A DNA stretch of 64,000 nucleotides from Linnemannia schmuckeri (lineage: Eukaryota; Mortierellomycota; Mortierellomycetes; Mortierellales; Mortierellaceae): NCBI GenBank assembly GCA_029449235.1, contig JANATG010000015.1, forward strand, positions 1,240,001-1,304,000. The letters run 5' to 3'. Positions within the stretch are counted from its first letter, which is position 1; every line of letters starts with the position of its first letter. Under the pieces are notes generated by a model, which did not search any database, had not been told where the DNA came from, and worked only from the letters and a program-made list of their open reading frames with translations. The position numbers and the translations under genes were made by a program. This document shows positions 23,960 to 36,900 of this stretch, piece after piece.

Positions 23960-26203
23960 CTACTTGATGAGATGGGCCTTACCGTTAAGACGCAACCAAC
24001 CATTGATGTTGCCTTGGTTGCTGACAGGTGAAAGGTCAAGACTCTTCAAGTGCGGCGCAACCATCATCAAGAGTTGCATCTCCACAGATGTCCATACACG
24101 GCGGTTTGGGTCGCTCAACGCGAGCTTCTTCAACTCGGTTGCCTCCCTCAACAACAGGAATCCTGCATCGCTGCTCACCCGAAGATTGGTACTCTTCAGT
24201 GTAAGAGTACGGAGACCAGTCATTCTTCCAATCTGAGAGAAAATTCTCGTGAAGAATGTGTCCAAGGCCGCAGGCACCATCTCCATCAGCGGTGCTGCAC
24301 GCAGCTCCAACCACAACTCCTTCAATTGGGGACAGGGGCATGACGCGACAGACTGACCACCTTCAAAGAGCGTAAAGAATGAATGACCATCGATAGTTAC
24401 TCCTCGCAAGATAAAGGACTGCAGTTCTGAGTGAGTGCGGAGAATGTTGACCAGCATAGCCTGATCCCGAAATGACAGAGCATTTTGATCTGACCCATGC
24501 GTAATGTTGTTTGGCAATGGCAAAGATCCCAGCTCCAGTCTCTTCAGCGAGGGAGCATAAGCCGCGTTGGCGAATAGTCCGAGTCGACTGAACTGGTCTT
24601 GAGGAAGGTGATCGATCGTCAAAGTCGTGAGTGTTTTTGATGAAAGCAACACAGGCCCAAAAGCTCGGACTTCAAATCCCGTGCGACTGGCAAAGCGCAA
24701 CTCTTCCAACTTTGAACAGCCTTGGAATGGAGCGATGTTGGTTTCTTGGACCATGTCGGGATTTGATGCCAAGACGAGAACTCGGAGTTCTGGACATCTT
24801 TGCAAGATATTCGGACTCCACCGAGGCAGCTGGAGTCTCCGGAGTTGCCAAACTGACGGATCAGAGTTGAGCTCCTCATTGCTTTCGTCCCGGAACCAAG
24901 GACCATCGACGCTCAGCTCGTCAAGACGACTGACTGAGCCGATTGCCGTGCGGATTGAGAGTGCATCTTGTCCTTGGAAAGGTCGATGCAGATGCAAACG
25001 CATCACTTTGATATTGGGCATGGCTTGACCATCCTGCAGAAATCCAAGGAACTCTCTGGAGAGAGGGAACGCTCTGGTTATGATGGTTAGCTCGCGTACA
25101 TTGGAGAAGGTGCGGAGAAGCATCGCCAGACGTCGGCTATCCACCCTATGGTTGTAGAAGTCCGCCCAAGTAACCTCTCTCACTCGACGACGAAGAGCGA
25201 TAACGTCGGCTTTCCTCTCGTTCTCCTTCAACAGCAGTGGGAAGTGGTCGGACTTCCACTGCTGCTGGTCAATTCTATCGTACAGGAGCATGTACATTGT
25301 GTTGTGCCACTCCTTTGACACTCTCATGACCTTGCAAAGTTCGGGTCGATCGAGCGTCTCCCCCAGTAACAAAAGCACTTCTGGTGGAAGCTGAACACCT
25401 GTGCTATTGTTAATGGTAGGTGGGTGCGAAGAAGGAATGGAAGAAGAAGACGACGGGAGACTAGAAGTTGAGGAAGATGAGGGGACATGGGCAACATTCT
25501 CCAGCTTGGCGGCCTTGAAGGGGCGGGGGTCGTCGTTGGAAATGGCGAGATCCGAGGTTAGCGCGACGGCAGCGCGCTTGCGCTTTGAAGAACCGCCAGA
25601 GGTGGACAGACGGGACGATGTTGATGTGGAGGATGTGGTGACGGGTGGCGGTGCTTGTTGGTGGGCGAATGACAGTGGTCCCTGAAAGGATGTCGGTGGC
25701 AGGTGCAGGTAGAACGACCGCGTTGACGACAATAGGGACACGATGAGGGTCGGAAGAGGAACAATGAAAGTGGTCGAGGTGGCGGTAGGAGACGTTCTTG
25801 TTCTAGTCCTGGGCGAGGTCAACATAGATGGAGTCGCGATCGAAGCGCGAGCGGTGGAGGCGGCAGTCAAAGACGTGAACGAGCTCGTTGAGAGCGTTGT
25901 CGTGGCGGGGACTGGAGCGGCGATGGAAGAGGAGGACCATGCAGTAGTGGCATATGAGAACACTGAGGCACTAAAATCTCCTGGTGAGCTGGTATTGTCG
26001 GTCATGGTGACGGAAAGCGAGGTATTCGAAGAGTCCATTGGAGAGAGAGACGATGGTGTTGAGGGAGGGGTCGAGGCGAAAGACGACGGTGTTGGAGAGG
26101 GATAGGGTGATGATGAAAGGGAGGGAGTGGATGCGAGTGAGGGCGAGGATGATGGAGAAGGAAATATGTCCTTGCTCTTATCCATGCTGGGTGGCGATTG
26201 CAT
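23960..26203 (-). CDS. F-box protein with leucine-rich-like repeats
   Basis: A single exon encodes 747 residues from the ATG at 26203; another in-frame ATG lies at 26185. Residues 1 to about 270 are Ser/Thr/Pro-rich with a Lys-Arg-Lys-Arg cluster near 207. An F-box-like helix set starts at Leu-Pro-Pro-Glu-Val-Leu-Leu-Leu near 272 and includes Cys-Lys-Val-Met-Arg-Val-Ser-Lys-Glu-Trp, the usual Skp1-contact pattern. The remaining 420 residues show leucine-rich, LRR-like spacing (Leu-Arg-Arg-Leu-Gln-Leu, Leu-Lys-Ser-Leu-Asp-Leu). Such proteins are substrate adaptors of SCF ubiquitin ligases; the target is unknown. An open frame continues upstream to 26416, but that is the CT-rich leader. Confidence 0.88.
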   Translation of the reverse strand: MQSPPSMDKSKDIFPSPSSSPSLASTPSLSSSPYPSPTPSSFASTPPSTPSSLSPMDSSNTSLSVTMTDNTSSPGDFSASVFSYATTAWSSSSIAAPVPATTTLSTSSFTSLTAASTARASIATPSMLTSPRTRTRTSPTATSTTFIVPLPTLIVSLLSSTRSFYLHLPPTSFQGPLSFAHQQAPPPVTTSSTSTSSRLSTSGGSSKRKRAAVALTSDLAISNDDPRPFKAAKLENVAHVPSSSSTSSLPSSSSSIPSSHPPTINNSTGVQLPPEVLLLLGETLDRPELCKVMRVSKEWHNTMYMLLYDRIDQQQWKSDHFPLLLKENERKADVIALRRRVREVTWADFYNHRVDSRRLAMLLRTFSNVRELTIITRAFPLSREFLGFLQDGQAMPNIKVMRLHLHRPFQGQDALSIRTAIGSVSRLDELSVDGPWFRDESNEELNSDPSVWQLRRLQLPRWSPNILQRCPELRVLVLASNPDMVQETNIAPFQGCSKLEELRFASRTGFEVRAFGPVLLSSKTLTTLTIDHLPQDQFSRLGLFANAAYAPSLKRLELGSLPLPNNITHGSDQNALSFRDQAMLVNILRTHSELQSFILRGVTIDGHSFFTLFEGGQSVASCPCPQLKELWLELRAAPLMEMVPAALDTFFTRIFSQIGRMTGLRTLTLKSTNLRVSSDAGFLLLREATELKKLALSDPNRRVWTSVEMQLLMMVAPHLKSLDLSPVSNQGNINGWLRLNGKAHLIK

Positions 26204-28123
26204 TGTTAACAGCAGGGGAAGTGGATGAAGATGAAGGGATAAGGAAGGGATGAAATAGGGAGAGTGAGAGAGAAAGAACAGTGAGTGGTGAATGGAAGAG
26301 GGGAGATGACTTCTTTTATGGCTCGACTTCGTTCTCTGTAGAGCTGAAGGAAGATGAGGAGAAAGAAAGAAAAGAAGATGTTGTCGCTGTGAATACGAAG
26401 AAGCTCTCTTATGCATCCCTCTCCTCCTGAATGATCGCTGCGAAAAGACAAAAAGACAAAAAGAAAAAAAGAAAAAAAGAAAAGAAAAAAGACGTCTTTT
26501 ATAGCAGAAAAAATTGGAAATTGGGTGGCACAGTAGGCTTGCTCTTTTTTATCTCGTATATAATGAAGGAGGACTGTCAGCCACAAAAAGTGCATGAGCT
26601 ACTACACTCCTTTTCGGTGAAAAATCCACTTTTCATAGTAAATGTGGATCTTTTCCACTGAATTGAAAATATAAGGGCTGTTATTCAGTTTATTTCTGCT
26701 TGGATATACGGATCATCTGACGCGCTGTTTTTCGATTCCTCACATCTATGGGAAAGTAAGTGGGTGAGAAAAAGTGAGCGAGAATGACATGATGTCGATG
26801 AAAAGTCTGCGAGGATATAACGTCAGATAAGCTATCACAAAACTGAATAACAACCCTTATATTTTCAATTCAGTGGAAAAGATCCACATTTACTATGAAA
26901 AGTGGATTTTTCACCGAAAAGGAGTGTAGGAGGATTGGATGGAAAGAGGGAGCAAAGCCGCTTGCACTCTTAAAAAATTGGTGGCAAAAATGACAACATG
27001 AGAAAGGCGAAGAATAAAGAGCATGTGACCCTAATGCTCTGTTGGCCATCCAATACACTTTCTTTTTTGTTATCACGCCTCAAGCACGTTCTTTCACTTC
27101 CGAGCAGCAAACTATACAAATGCGTCGTCGAGTAGACGCGAAACCCCAAATATCACCAATTGATGATTCCTGGACTCAGTCTCTCTTCTAGCAAGAAATC
27201 CGCACGCCACCAATGGGCACGCATTGAGCAGGACGCGACTTGACTCGTTATAAGTACCAAAAGATATGAGAAGTTAAATCGCGTGATGCCTTTTTTTGTC
27301 GTATGAGCGAATGGGTCGCAACAGTCAGATGGGAGAAGAAATGGCCGTTTTGCGCTGATACCTTGGCAGAAGGTTGGAGGGTCAGCGTGAAGTGGAATAA
27401 TAAAGTGGATGTTTCCATATCCTCTCTTTCTCTTTTCTACACTTGGATGACTGGATCACAGCCACAGATGATGATGATCCACTAGAAGGCGTTGTTAGAA
27501 AACGAATGAGAAAAGTTCAACATCTGATCATAGCAATAACGGCGACGGTCCATTTATTGGAATAGTAATCAACGAAGAACAACCTCTTTGTACAATAGAA
27601 ATGTGTGACGCCGTTAATGCATTCATTGTCTTTTTTCATTTTACTGCTTTATTCTATTCCCCACCTTCGCTCACTTCCTCGTCCTTTGTTAGTTCTCTAG
27701 GGTCCGTTAGGCGATCATCATTTCCTTCACAACCAATGGACACCCGCGTTGCACGAGATGCATTTTTCTTTCCATTTTTTTCTTCACTTCGGTTTTCCTG
27801 TAAATAAAAGAACATACGTGCCCACAAAAGCTGATGATATCTTTTTTTCGTTTCTCTTTTGCCTTCGTGTCCCAACCGACACTTTATCCTTCCCCTTGTA
27901 CCCTTTTATCAATTCCTTTCATTCTCTTGGCTCTCTGACAAAACACCGCCTCCAACTCTACACATACTTACACATTTCGCTCATCCCGCTCGACATCAAT
28001 TTCCTAATTGGCAAATATCATTCCCATTTTTTCCTCTCCATCTCTTCCTTTCTCTCCACTTTCGCCAACTGGACACAAAAAAAAGTACTCCATATATAAG
28101 CACTCTGCTCAACTAAGAAAGAC
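26204..28123. other. Divergent intergenic region, F-box / permease
   Basis: 1.9 kb between divergent start codons. It holds an A-rich tract near 26455-26495, the inverted-repeat element at 26605-26926 and CT-rich DNA next to the permease. A TATATAA motif lies at about 28092-28098, some 30 bp before the permease ATG. No gene is supported. Confidence 0.55.
26605..26926. mobile_element. MITE-like element with 84-bp inverted repeats and TA flanks
   Basis: The 322-bp element starts CACTCCTTTTCGGTG and ends with the exact complement. Its arms (26605-26688 and 26843-26926) are inverted copies with one mismatch. Both ends are flanked by TA (26603-26604 and 26927-26928), the target duplication of the Tc1/mariner superfamily. 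The about 154-bp core has no coding frame, so it would move only with a transposase from elsewhere. The near-perfect arms suggest recent insertion or gene-conversion upkeep. Family assignment is inference. Confidence 0.85.
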
Positions 28124-30658
28124 ATGAACCTGAGCGTACAAGCGCCGTTGCCGGTACATCAGACTCAAGGCAATCCAGACGTGTACCCTCCAGCATACCC
28201 TTCTGGCCACGATATGAATGGTAGTTTCCATTCTTATGATGAGGCGATCTCGTTCGTTAAGATGTATTCACCTAGGACGACCATGAGCGAATCAAAGCAG
28301 CTTCCGTCAATACCGACCCTCTTGCAGGTAATATCTCCACTCATCACTGAGCCCTTTCTGTTTTCTTCAAGCACGATGTACTCACACATTACTTCTGAAT
28401 GCCTTGTCTTCACAGAGGGTCAAACATGCAGTGGCCCCATTACAGACTCTAGCGACAACAGTGACAGTAACCTCAGTAATGACAGGAATTGTGCCCTTGA
28501 CACAAACAACACTGACAGCTGGTGGGCCAGTGGTCATGGTCTTTGGATTCCTCTTTGTTTGTCTAATGACTTCAACTATTGCGCTCTCACTCGCCGATAT
28601 TGCATCCGGATTCCCATACGTTAAGGGTGGACTCATCGAATACAGTCGACGCCTGGCTCCACCAAGGCTGCGGCGGATCTCTTCTTGGTTAGTCGGATGG
28701 CTTCATTTTGCTGCCTTTGTAAGTCCTTTTCTTGATCGGTTGTTCGTCCGTGCGCGATTTGTTCACGGGCTAAATTCGTCATACTCCTAATTCTAACTTT
28801 TCCTCTTCTCTCTCCTCTCTTTTCTTTCCTATTCTTCCCTCTTCGTTCTCGCCATTTCTTGGTTGAACAGGTCACTGGATCTTCTAGCTGTGCATTTGCA
28901 TTCGCATTCTTCTCGACAGCAGCCATCCAAATCGCAACAGGACATGTCCCCCAACGTTGGATTACGGTCCTGATCCACATCGTCATCTCGATTCTGTTTG
29001 GAGCCATCAACGCCTACAACGTCAACATCGACATGATCTCTGGTACGTGTTACACACTCGCAACAAAAAATAAAACCAAAAATCACAGCTTCAGCTTCAT
29101 GCGTGACAGGGATATACAAGAGGTTGGAGAAAAACATAGTAATGGATGTATCGACTCGACTGTTGGATGAATATAGTCTGTCTAGATGATACTAACCTGC
29201 GCGTGGCTTCTCGTTTTTTTTTATTTCACGTTTTCTTAAATATGGAAGTTGCGTGGCATGTTCTGGGGCCTATCATCGTATTGCTGACTATAATTACGGC
29301 TAACAAAGCACCGCCTTCGGCAACATGGGTCTTTACGCATTTTGAGAACCAGACTGGATGGAGTAGTTCCCTTTATGTCACACTCATTGGTCTATCACAG
29401 GTACCGTCTTTCTTCCCGCTTTTTCAGTCATCCTGTACTGGTAGTTCACGACCTGACAGTTACTAAATATGTTAATTTGGATCTTTACTACAAACAAAGG
29501 GCGCGTTCACAATGACAGGATACGATGCACCCATCCATACAATGTACAACGTCAAAAACGCCGCTTGGAAAGTACCCCAAGGCATATTCATCGGCTTCCT
29601 GGTTTCCTTCACAATGGGCACCATCCTCATCCTCACCCTCCTTTATGGGATCGATGATCTCAATGCCATCATCAACCCCACCATCTCGGGCGTCTCGGCC
29701 ATCGAAATCTTTTCCCACCTCATTGGACACTTCGGAACCACCTGTATAACGATTATTTTCATTGGGACGTTCTTCTTTTGTGGTCAGGGGGTCTTGAAGG
29801 CTTGTAGTCAGGTCGGGCAGGAGCTTGCGGCCAGTGAGGCGTTTCCGAAGTCGGAGTATTTGGCAAAAGTTGGGGAAGGAGGGCAGCCGGCGAGGATGGG
29901 GTGGTTGTGTGCAGGGATTTCTTGCGGGATTGGGTTGTTGTATTTGGTTAATACTACGATTTTGCAGGCTCTTACTTCTGCTGTTGCCATTGAGCTCAAG
30001 TAAGTTTTTCTGTTCTTTTTGCGTGTCGTGTGTCACAACCACATGTTCGCTCTTGATAGACGGGAAAACTAATCCACTAACTGGTCTGTGCTCAACCCCT
30101 CTTCCTTTTCCCCTCTTTTGAACTAACTATTACCACCTTATTAGCCTGGTATATTCGGTCCCAATTGCACTTCGACTCTTCTACCCAAACCCAACCCTCT
30201 TCCGATCAGGACCCTTCTCACTTGGCCCGCTCCGTCGTCCCATCGCCTTCGTCGCCATCACTTGGGCCGTCCTCGGTGTTTTTGTGTTTTCTCTCCCAGG
30301 CATCCATCCTATTACTACCGACAATATGAACTATGCGAGTGTTCTGTTGTTGAGTACTGTAGGATTGATTCTTGGGTACTGGTTCTTTTCTGCGAGGTAC
30401 TGGTTTGGGCTTGATTCGGGCTGTGGAAGGAGTGGAGCGGTGTATATGTTGGAGAAGGCGCCGACGACGGTGTGTAGCGTTGGAGGCGGAAGGGGAGTAG
30501 TTACTGGAGCACGAGGTGGAGCTGGAGATGGATTGTGCGGAATATCGCGACCAGATGGGGCAAATCTGGAGGGTGGTGTTGATTGTGATGATAAGGATTT
30601 GGATGAGATTGGGCATTGGCTTGATCACTTGGAACGCGACTTGCGTTCTCTAGATTGA
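28124..30658 (+). CDS. APC-family amino acid/choline-type permease
   Basis: Six exons: 28124-28327, 28416-28718, 28871-29042, 29249-29400, 29500-29999 and 30145-30658, encoding 614 residues. Residues 1-68 are a cytosolic tail; a multi-pass membrane protein of about 12 helices follows. Family marks include Gly-Gly-Pro-Val-Val-Met, Ala-Asp-Ile-Ala-Ser-Gly-Phe-Pro, and Gly-Tyr-Asp-Ala-Pro-Ile-His after a Phe-Thr-Met-Thr segment, the conserved TM6 region of fungal GABA/choline/polyamine permeases (Uga4 and Hnm1 type). Substrate cannot be told from the sequence. The exon 4 acceptor at 29248 (GAAG) is the weakest splice call. A Gly-rich stretch followed by an acidic segment forms the C-terminal tail. 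Confidence 0.9.
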
Positions 30659-32700
30659 ATGGGATGGTAGCTCTCGAGTTCTCATTCTTCGCCCTTCATC
30701 TTCGTTTGTCGGTTGACCCGTTTGTCCGTTGGGTAGTCACGCTAGATGCCTTTTTATCTGTATTCATTCCTAAAGGACAGATAAAATGCCATCTGCTGAG
30801 ATCCCGTGTTGCGAATGCACGCTAAAAAAGAACACATACCTAGGACTTCAAAAATAACATCCTTTTCTTAATACTAATAAAAGATGTTGTCCTTGTACCA
30901 TTGGAAGGGAGGAAGAGATGGTGAGTGGGATAAAAATAAAACCACACCTAAGACCTTGCATCCTGCATACATACGATACTCTCTGCCAGTTGTCTGTCTT
31001 CTGCATATCTAAGGAATTCGTTACCTCAACGGTTGCAAGAGAAAAGTAGGAGATCTCAACTGGGTGTCCCTTAGGTTTCTCTCACTTCATTTCGGTACAC
31101 TTATGTCCAGTGCACTACTTCGCTGTCTCCCTTCTTTTTTTTTGACAGATATGTAGAAGGCCGTTGTTTTTAACGGTTTACTACTACATGTGTTACCAGA
31201 CCTGTATGTATGTATGTATGTATGCATGTGTCCTTGTTTTGTTCAAGTTGTACCAGATCTGATACACGGAGACCATCCACCTTTTTTTCTCTGTTCTTAT
31301 TTTTGTTGTTCGTCCGTTATGCCTTACATGAATGTGATTGTGTTTGTTGCTCGTGTTTGAGAGATAGGCAAAAGAAAACTGAATGAGAAAAAGGGCTAAA
31401 GTTGCGCTACTTGAGATGACAACAAACAAAAACGCATCAGAAACAAATGAGTAAACTGTTGAAAAACAATCTTTGAGCACAGCATGTCCTCCATTGTGCC
31501 AGAAACGACGAGCTGGTGCAACCATGGCCATAACAATCTGAACACGGTCATTGAATTAGCTTTTGCTTCCCCATCCCTGTAACTCTCATCTGTGTTGTTG
31601 CCAAAGCCAACTTTGCACTTTCTGATGGAGTGGAGGGAGGGGTGATGGTTTCATCCCAATTCCTGAACAAAAGGACTTCGCCCTATTCTCTTTTCTCTTT
31701 CTCTTTCTCTTGCTGCTATTACACACTACCTACACCGTGTTTTTTCCCCCTCCTTATTCCTTGCTTTGCCTTTTTTTCTCCCTTTCTCCCTCTCTCATTC
31801 AACCCCTGTTGTCCGGTTCTTCTAGGTCAACGCCAAAGAAGAGCGACTTGGTGTTGTTACATCAAACTCTGTTCCCTTCCCTTCCCTTTTCTTGTCTTCC
31901 CTTCTCTTGTCGTCCGTCAGAGCAGTAAGGATACAACAAAAAACTGACTTTTGCATTAATTCATGGGGGGTCGCCAACAAGAACAAGAGAGAAAGACAGA
32001 CAAGAGACGAGACGAGCGTCATAATGGTAGTCATTGGTGCGTCGATCTGTCTCCGTCTTTTTTTTTCTCCATCATCTCAAACCAGTTGAGGAGCTTCCCC
32101 CTCTTCCTCGTTACTCTGTGATCTCTTATTCTGTCTCCGTTCGAGACTCGTCCCAGAACTCCATTACTTTTTTTTTTTTTTTTTTTTTTTTACTTTTCGT
32201 TTTTCATTCGCCTTCACTTGTTTCTGCCTGTTAGTTTATCCCTCATCTCCCATTTTGACTTCTGAGTCCCCTCATCGACACCTATCCGACGAAAGGGGAT
32301 CTCTGCCATACTTACAGCTGGCTATTGACCGTTATTCTCTCCAGAGACACCAAGACACATAAAAAAAGTGGGGGGGACAGATTAGAAAATCAGGGAGAGG
32401 ATTGAAAGGGTAGGCTCTAAGAGGAGGCACTGGTTAGATGATTGTCCTGTGATCATGGGCACCTTTTTTCTTTTTTTGAATCTCCTTACCCAAGTTCAAA
32501 GTTTTACTTGGTTACCAGCATGGTGGTGATGGTGAGAGAAGGGAAGGAAGGCATCGTGCGTCAATAGAGTCGGAGAGTAGTGAATTAGAATTGGCTAGTA
32601 TTGGGATGATGTCCCCGTTGCAAAAGAGAGAGACTCAGTCGACTCTCTCTCTCTCTCTCAACTCTCACCCTCACTACCACTACCTTCTCGCTTGGCTGCA

Positions 32701-32731
<31 letters not shown>

Positions 32732-33071
32732 GGCTCTTCTTCATTTTGTATGCTCATTACTATCCCTTTGGTCCACCACCTCCTCTTCCTTCTTTCAAGC
32801 TCGACTTGAGTATTTAAACCAACGAACTGTCCCTTCATTTTTTTCATTCATCCCATCCTACTTTGCTTCTTTCCTTCTCTCGCTTCCCAAAAAAAAATAA
32901 TAAGTTTGCATCGCCTTCTTTCACAAGCTCACCTTTTTGCATTGAAGCCCAGCGTCTCAACGGTTACCTATTCAATCACCCATACGCACAGTCCACATCA
33001 TAATTATTACCTTCCCTCGCCCTTCCTTTCATCCTCTCAGCCTCTTCTCTTCTCCCTACAAGCATTACAAA
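30659..33071. other. 2.4-kb intergenic region with homopolymers
   Basis: No gene is supported. It contains a (GTAT)n stretch near 31204-31225, T24 at 32168-32191, a (TC)n run near 32641-32660 and T27 at 32705-32731. The part next to the small acidic gene is pyrimidine-rich, as expected of a leader or promoter. Confidence 0.55.
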
Positions 33072-33428
33072 ATGACGACCGAAGACTCCGCAATCAGCTA
33101 CAACGCCGTCCTCCGCTGTCGCAACACATCCTCAACAACTACCTGCCAACAACTCTCTCCTTCATCTTCGCCGCCCATGTCCCCCGCCTCTTCAGTTATC
33201 TCAGAGTCCTCAATGTCCAGCGTTGACAACGACAGCAGATCAGATATAGACGACGATGATAGCGATGAAGAGCATCGATCCCGCTTGCAAGTGACCTACA
33301 TGCGCCCTGGTTGTATCGAGGAACATATCATCAAGAGCCGTACCCTTGCTGCTGCTAAAGTCGCCGCTGCCACCGCCGCCGTCGCTTCTGCCTCTGCTTC
33401 TGTTGTGTCGTCACCGATGGAGCATTGA
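33072..33428 (+). CDS. Small acidic hypothetical protein
   Basis: A single exon encodes 118 residues; not recognised. Residues 25-50 are Ser/Pro-rich and 52-66 acidic (Asp-Ile-Asp-Asp-Asp-Asp-Ser-Asp-Glu-Glu). A more ordered segment follows (Arg-Leu-Gln-Val-Thr-Tyr-Met-Arg-Pro-Gly-Cys-Ile-Glu-Glu), then an Ala/Ser-rich tail. The upstream pyrimidine-rich leader resembles those of the other genes here, which supports a real gene. There is no signal peptide or membrane segment. It could be a regulatory protein, but no function is assigned. Confidence 0.6.
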   Translation: MTTEDSAISYNAVLRCRNTSSTTTCQQLSPSSSPPMSPASSVISESSMSSVDNDSRSDIDDDDSDEEHRSRLQVTYMRPGCIEEHIIKSRTLAAAKVAAATAAVASASASVVSSPMEH

Positions 33429-33906
33429 ACTGTCGTAGAATAGGAACCTTCTTTCAGCGAATTGACTGACATGCCTCTTTTCGCTTTCTCCCCTCCCTTT
33501 CCGTCCTAAAATACACATCCGACGGTATAGATATCATATTGTGAGCGTTCTTGTAATCTAATGCTCTGAATCCCCAAGAGTTTTTTCTTTGTCTTTCTTA
33601 CTGTTGAAAGGGGTATTTTTTCTTTTAGTGTGTTCGTTGTTTATCTGCGGCCTATTTATCTTCTCTCCTCCTCTCCTCCTCTCCTCCTCTCAGCGGCAAA
33701 ACACGAAACACCAAACGTTCACCCCGTCTTTCCTCTCTCTTTGACCTTGTACACCACCAGCAACTAGCCTTAATAAAAAAAATTCTTGATTGTCAGTCAC
33801 AATCTTGGTGCGTTCTACTCACTTGAGGCAGACGCGTTTCTCTAACTCACCCTTTTGCACTCAGCTCCTCTTCCTCTTTCAACGGCAAACAATAAACAAA
33901 AAAGAC
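33429..33906. other. Intergenic region before DPH6
   Basis: CT-rich with a (CTCCTCT)n patch near 33664-33691. No gene is seen. Confidence 0.5.
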
Positions 33907-36900
33907 ATGAAGGTGGTTGGTCTGATCAGGTTAGCATTGACATTGAACAAATACCCCTGTTGGCTTAGCTCACTATCGTAACAAAAGCCTGCAGGACACG
34001 GTGTACAAGAGGAGTGCGGAGAGCCCTGCCAAACGGAAACAGTAGCTCATTCATTCAGTCTCTGGACCATGCACATGCTTAAAAACAAAGACTGATCGCA
34101 GTACACTTTGTCTATTCACTCTTTTTCCATGCATAACAAAGCGGCGGAAAGGATAGTTTCTACAATCTGATGCAATGTGTCGCCAATGGGCACACCGTCA
34201 TTGCCCTCGGAAACTTGCATCCCAAACCACAAGACAACAAAGGTAAAAAAAAAATAAACTCTTGCCTACTACCGCTTCCTTGACTTACCACTTGCCACTT
34301 CCTTACCACACATACGAGTCTCTTTGTAAACCACCTCCAGGATACTCTCTCTAAACATACTGGCCCATTTTTTATTTTCGTAACAACTAATTATCTGAAC
34401 TCTCACAAACCCGTACCTCACTTCTCACCCTCGTTTGTTCCTTCAAATGAACAATAAATAGATGAGTTGGACTCATACATGTACCAGACAGTCGGCCACG
34501 ACGTCATCCACCTGTACAAGGACTGTTTAGAAGTGCCCCTGTATCGACAAGAGATCAAGGGCAAGCCTGTCGAACAAGGCGCAGATTACGTGAAGACAGA
34601 CCAAGACGAGACTGAGGATCTGTTTGACTTATTGTCATCCGTCAAGGCTGCTCACCCGGACCTGGAAGCTGTCAGTGTTGGTGCTATTTTGTCTAATTAC
34701 CAGCGGATACGCGTCGAGAACGTGTAGGTTCATCGTCTTTTGAGTCATCTTTTGTCATGGTTTATATATACAGGAGATCCTTTGAAATCTATAGTACTTA
34801 CACTCACCTTTTTGCTCTTCTGATGATGTTAGGTGCTCACGGCTAGGATTGGTGGCGTTGGCGTATCTGTGGCAAAGGAATCAAGAAGAACTGTTGAACG
34901 AGATGGCTCAGGCGGGTGTCAATGCGGTGTTAGTCAAGATTGCGGCCATTGGGCTGAAGAGACAGCATCTGGGCCAATCGATTGGCGATATGTTCCCGCA
35001 CCTGTGCAAGATGAACCGGGAATACGACCTGCATATTTGTGGAGAAGGTGGGGAGTATGAGACCATTACTCTGGACTGCCCGCTCTTCAAGCGCCGGATC
35101 GTCGTGTAAGTCACATCTCTAGAATGCGGAGCAAATTCATTCAGGTCTGCTTGTTCCGGCCATTAACAAGGATCTTGTTGATTTATTTTACACTTTAGTG
35201 AAGAGTCTGAGGTGGTGATTCATTCGGATGATGCGTTCGCTCAGGTAGCCTACTTGCGGTTCAAAAAACTGCGATTAGAGGAAAAGTCAGAAGACGAACT
35301 GGACTCTTGCTGGATGTCGGACATCAATCTGGATCCTGTCTGGGAGGCAGATGGACTCATGTTGCCCATTGAGGAGATTGTTCACGTCAGGCAGGCTGCT
35401 CAAAAGCATGACGACAACTCGGGAGTTGTCACTACACATGGATCAGGAGTTGCTCAGGATGGTCATAGACGGAGCAGCAGCAGTGATGGTGCATTTGGAG
35501 GACATGTGTCCAAGTTCTTGTCACATGAGAGTGACGTTGTTTGTGCTGTGGGTGGCACCATTGCATTCGAGGTTACCTCGTCTGAGGGTACTCGGCATCT
35601 GAGCATTGCAGAGGAGACTGTCGCTTGTCTTCAAAACGTCCAAGGTATGATTCTTCGATGACTCTTTTGTGCGGACCTTGAGAATGTCTGTCTGTATCTC
35701 AAAACAAATAATATTTACAATATGAGTTTTTTACTTCCTTGGTACTAAATAGCCAAACTGGAAAAGATTGGACTGTCGTGGACAGAAGTCGTATTCATGC
35801 AGGTGTTTGTGTCGAACATGGCGGACTTTGGTGTTGTCAATGGAGCGTACAAGAGTTTCTTCGGGATCAACCCTCCACCTCGCGCATGTGTTGGTGCTAA
35901 CTTGCCTAAACCCTGTCGTATCCAGGTCAGCTGTACAGCGATCAGGAAGGAGGCTATTCCTACCAAACCTCGTCAGACACTTCATGTCCAAGGCATGTCC
36001 TATTGGGCCCCTGCCAACATCGGGCCCTATTCCCAGGCCACCGAGGTAAGCACTTTTGATATTTTGGCTAACCCACAAGTTGCTCAGACATTCTATTTTA
36101 CAATGGCTACTAATATATTTTTTTTTTTGATTTCTTGTCGTTTCAACAGCAAGCGTATCATTCATTTATTGCCGGACAGATCGGTATGATCCCTTCGACT
36201 TTGGATCTTCCTATGCCTGCATCATTGGCGAAGGAGACCGCATGGTCACTAAGGAACCTTTCTCAGATTGCGACTGTTCGGCAGTCGGATCTGGCCAATA
36301 GGACTGCACTGTGCATCGTCTATGTCAAGAGCGCCGATGCATTTGCAGCTGTTACAGCTGCATGGGAATACATCTCCAACAAGGTATGAGTGAGCACTTT
36401 TTTTGTACTGCATGATTGTATCTGATGTAGGATTTGCCTCAGAGTTCCATATGACCTGAAAGACTAATTTTGGTGGCGCTTATTTTACTTTTGTTTCATA
36501 TCAGAAAACATCTCCTCCGTTGCTGGCAATCAGTGTGCCTTCGCTGCCAAAGGGTGGGCAGGTTGAATGGCAGGTGCTTATTCATCATGGAAAGGTGTAC
36601 GCCGAGAAGACGCCAGTGTCAAAGGATGACCAAGAAGGCGATGGATACGAAACAGACGACGATGATATGTACGAGGTCGAGAAGCGGGCACTGCACCCTA
36701 CCACCTTGTCTCTGGGACATGAGCCACCGTCTGCAGGTGCTGGACTAGAAGCACCCTGGAAGACTAGGACCCAGTCCTGGTTCTTGTCACCTTTACTGAC
36801 AGCGCTTTCGGTGGTCCACGTCCCAGAGGCCTCGTCGTTGGCATCATTGTTTTCTTCGCTATCGGTCTCGGACAACAAGGAAGGGGTTGAGCAGCAGGGA

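Noticed and set aside
26431..27076. Short frames sharing a Phe-Ser-Val-Lys-Asn-Pro segment on opposite strands
   Set aside because: The shared peptide comes from the two arms of the inverted-repeat element, not from two genes.
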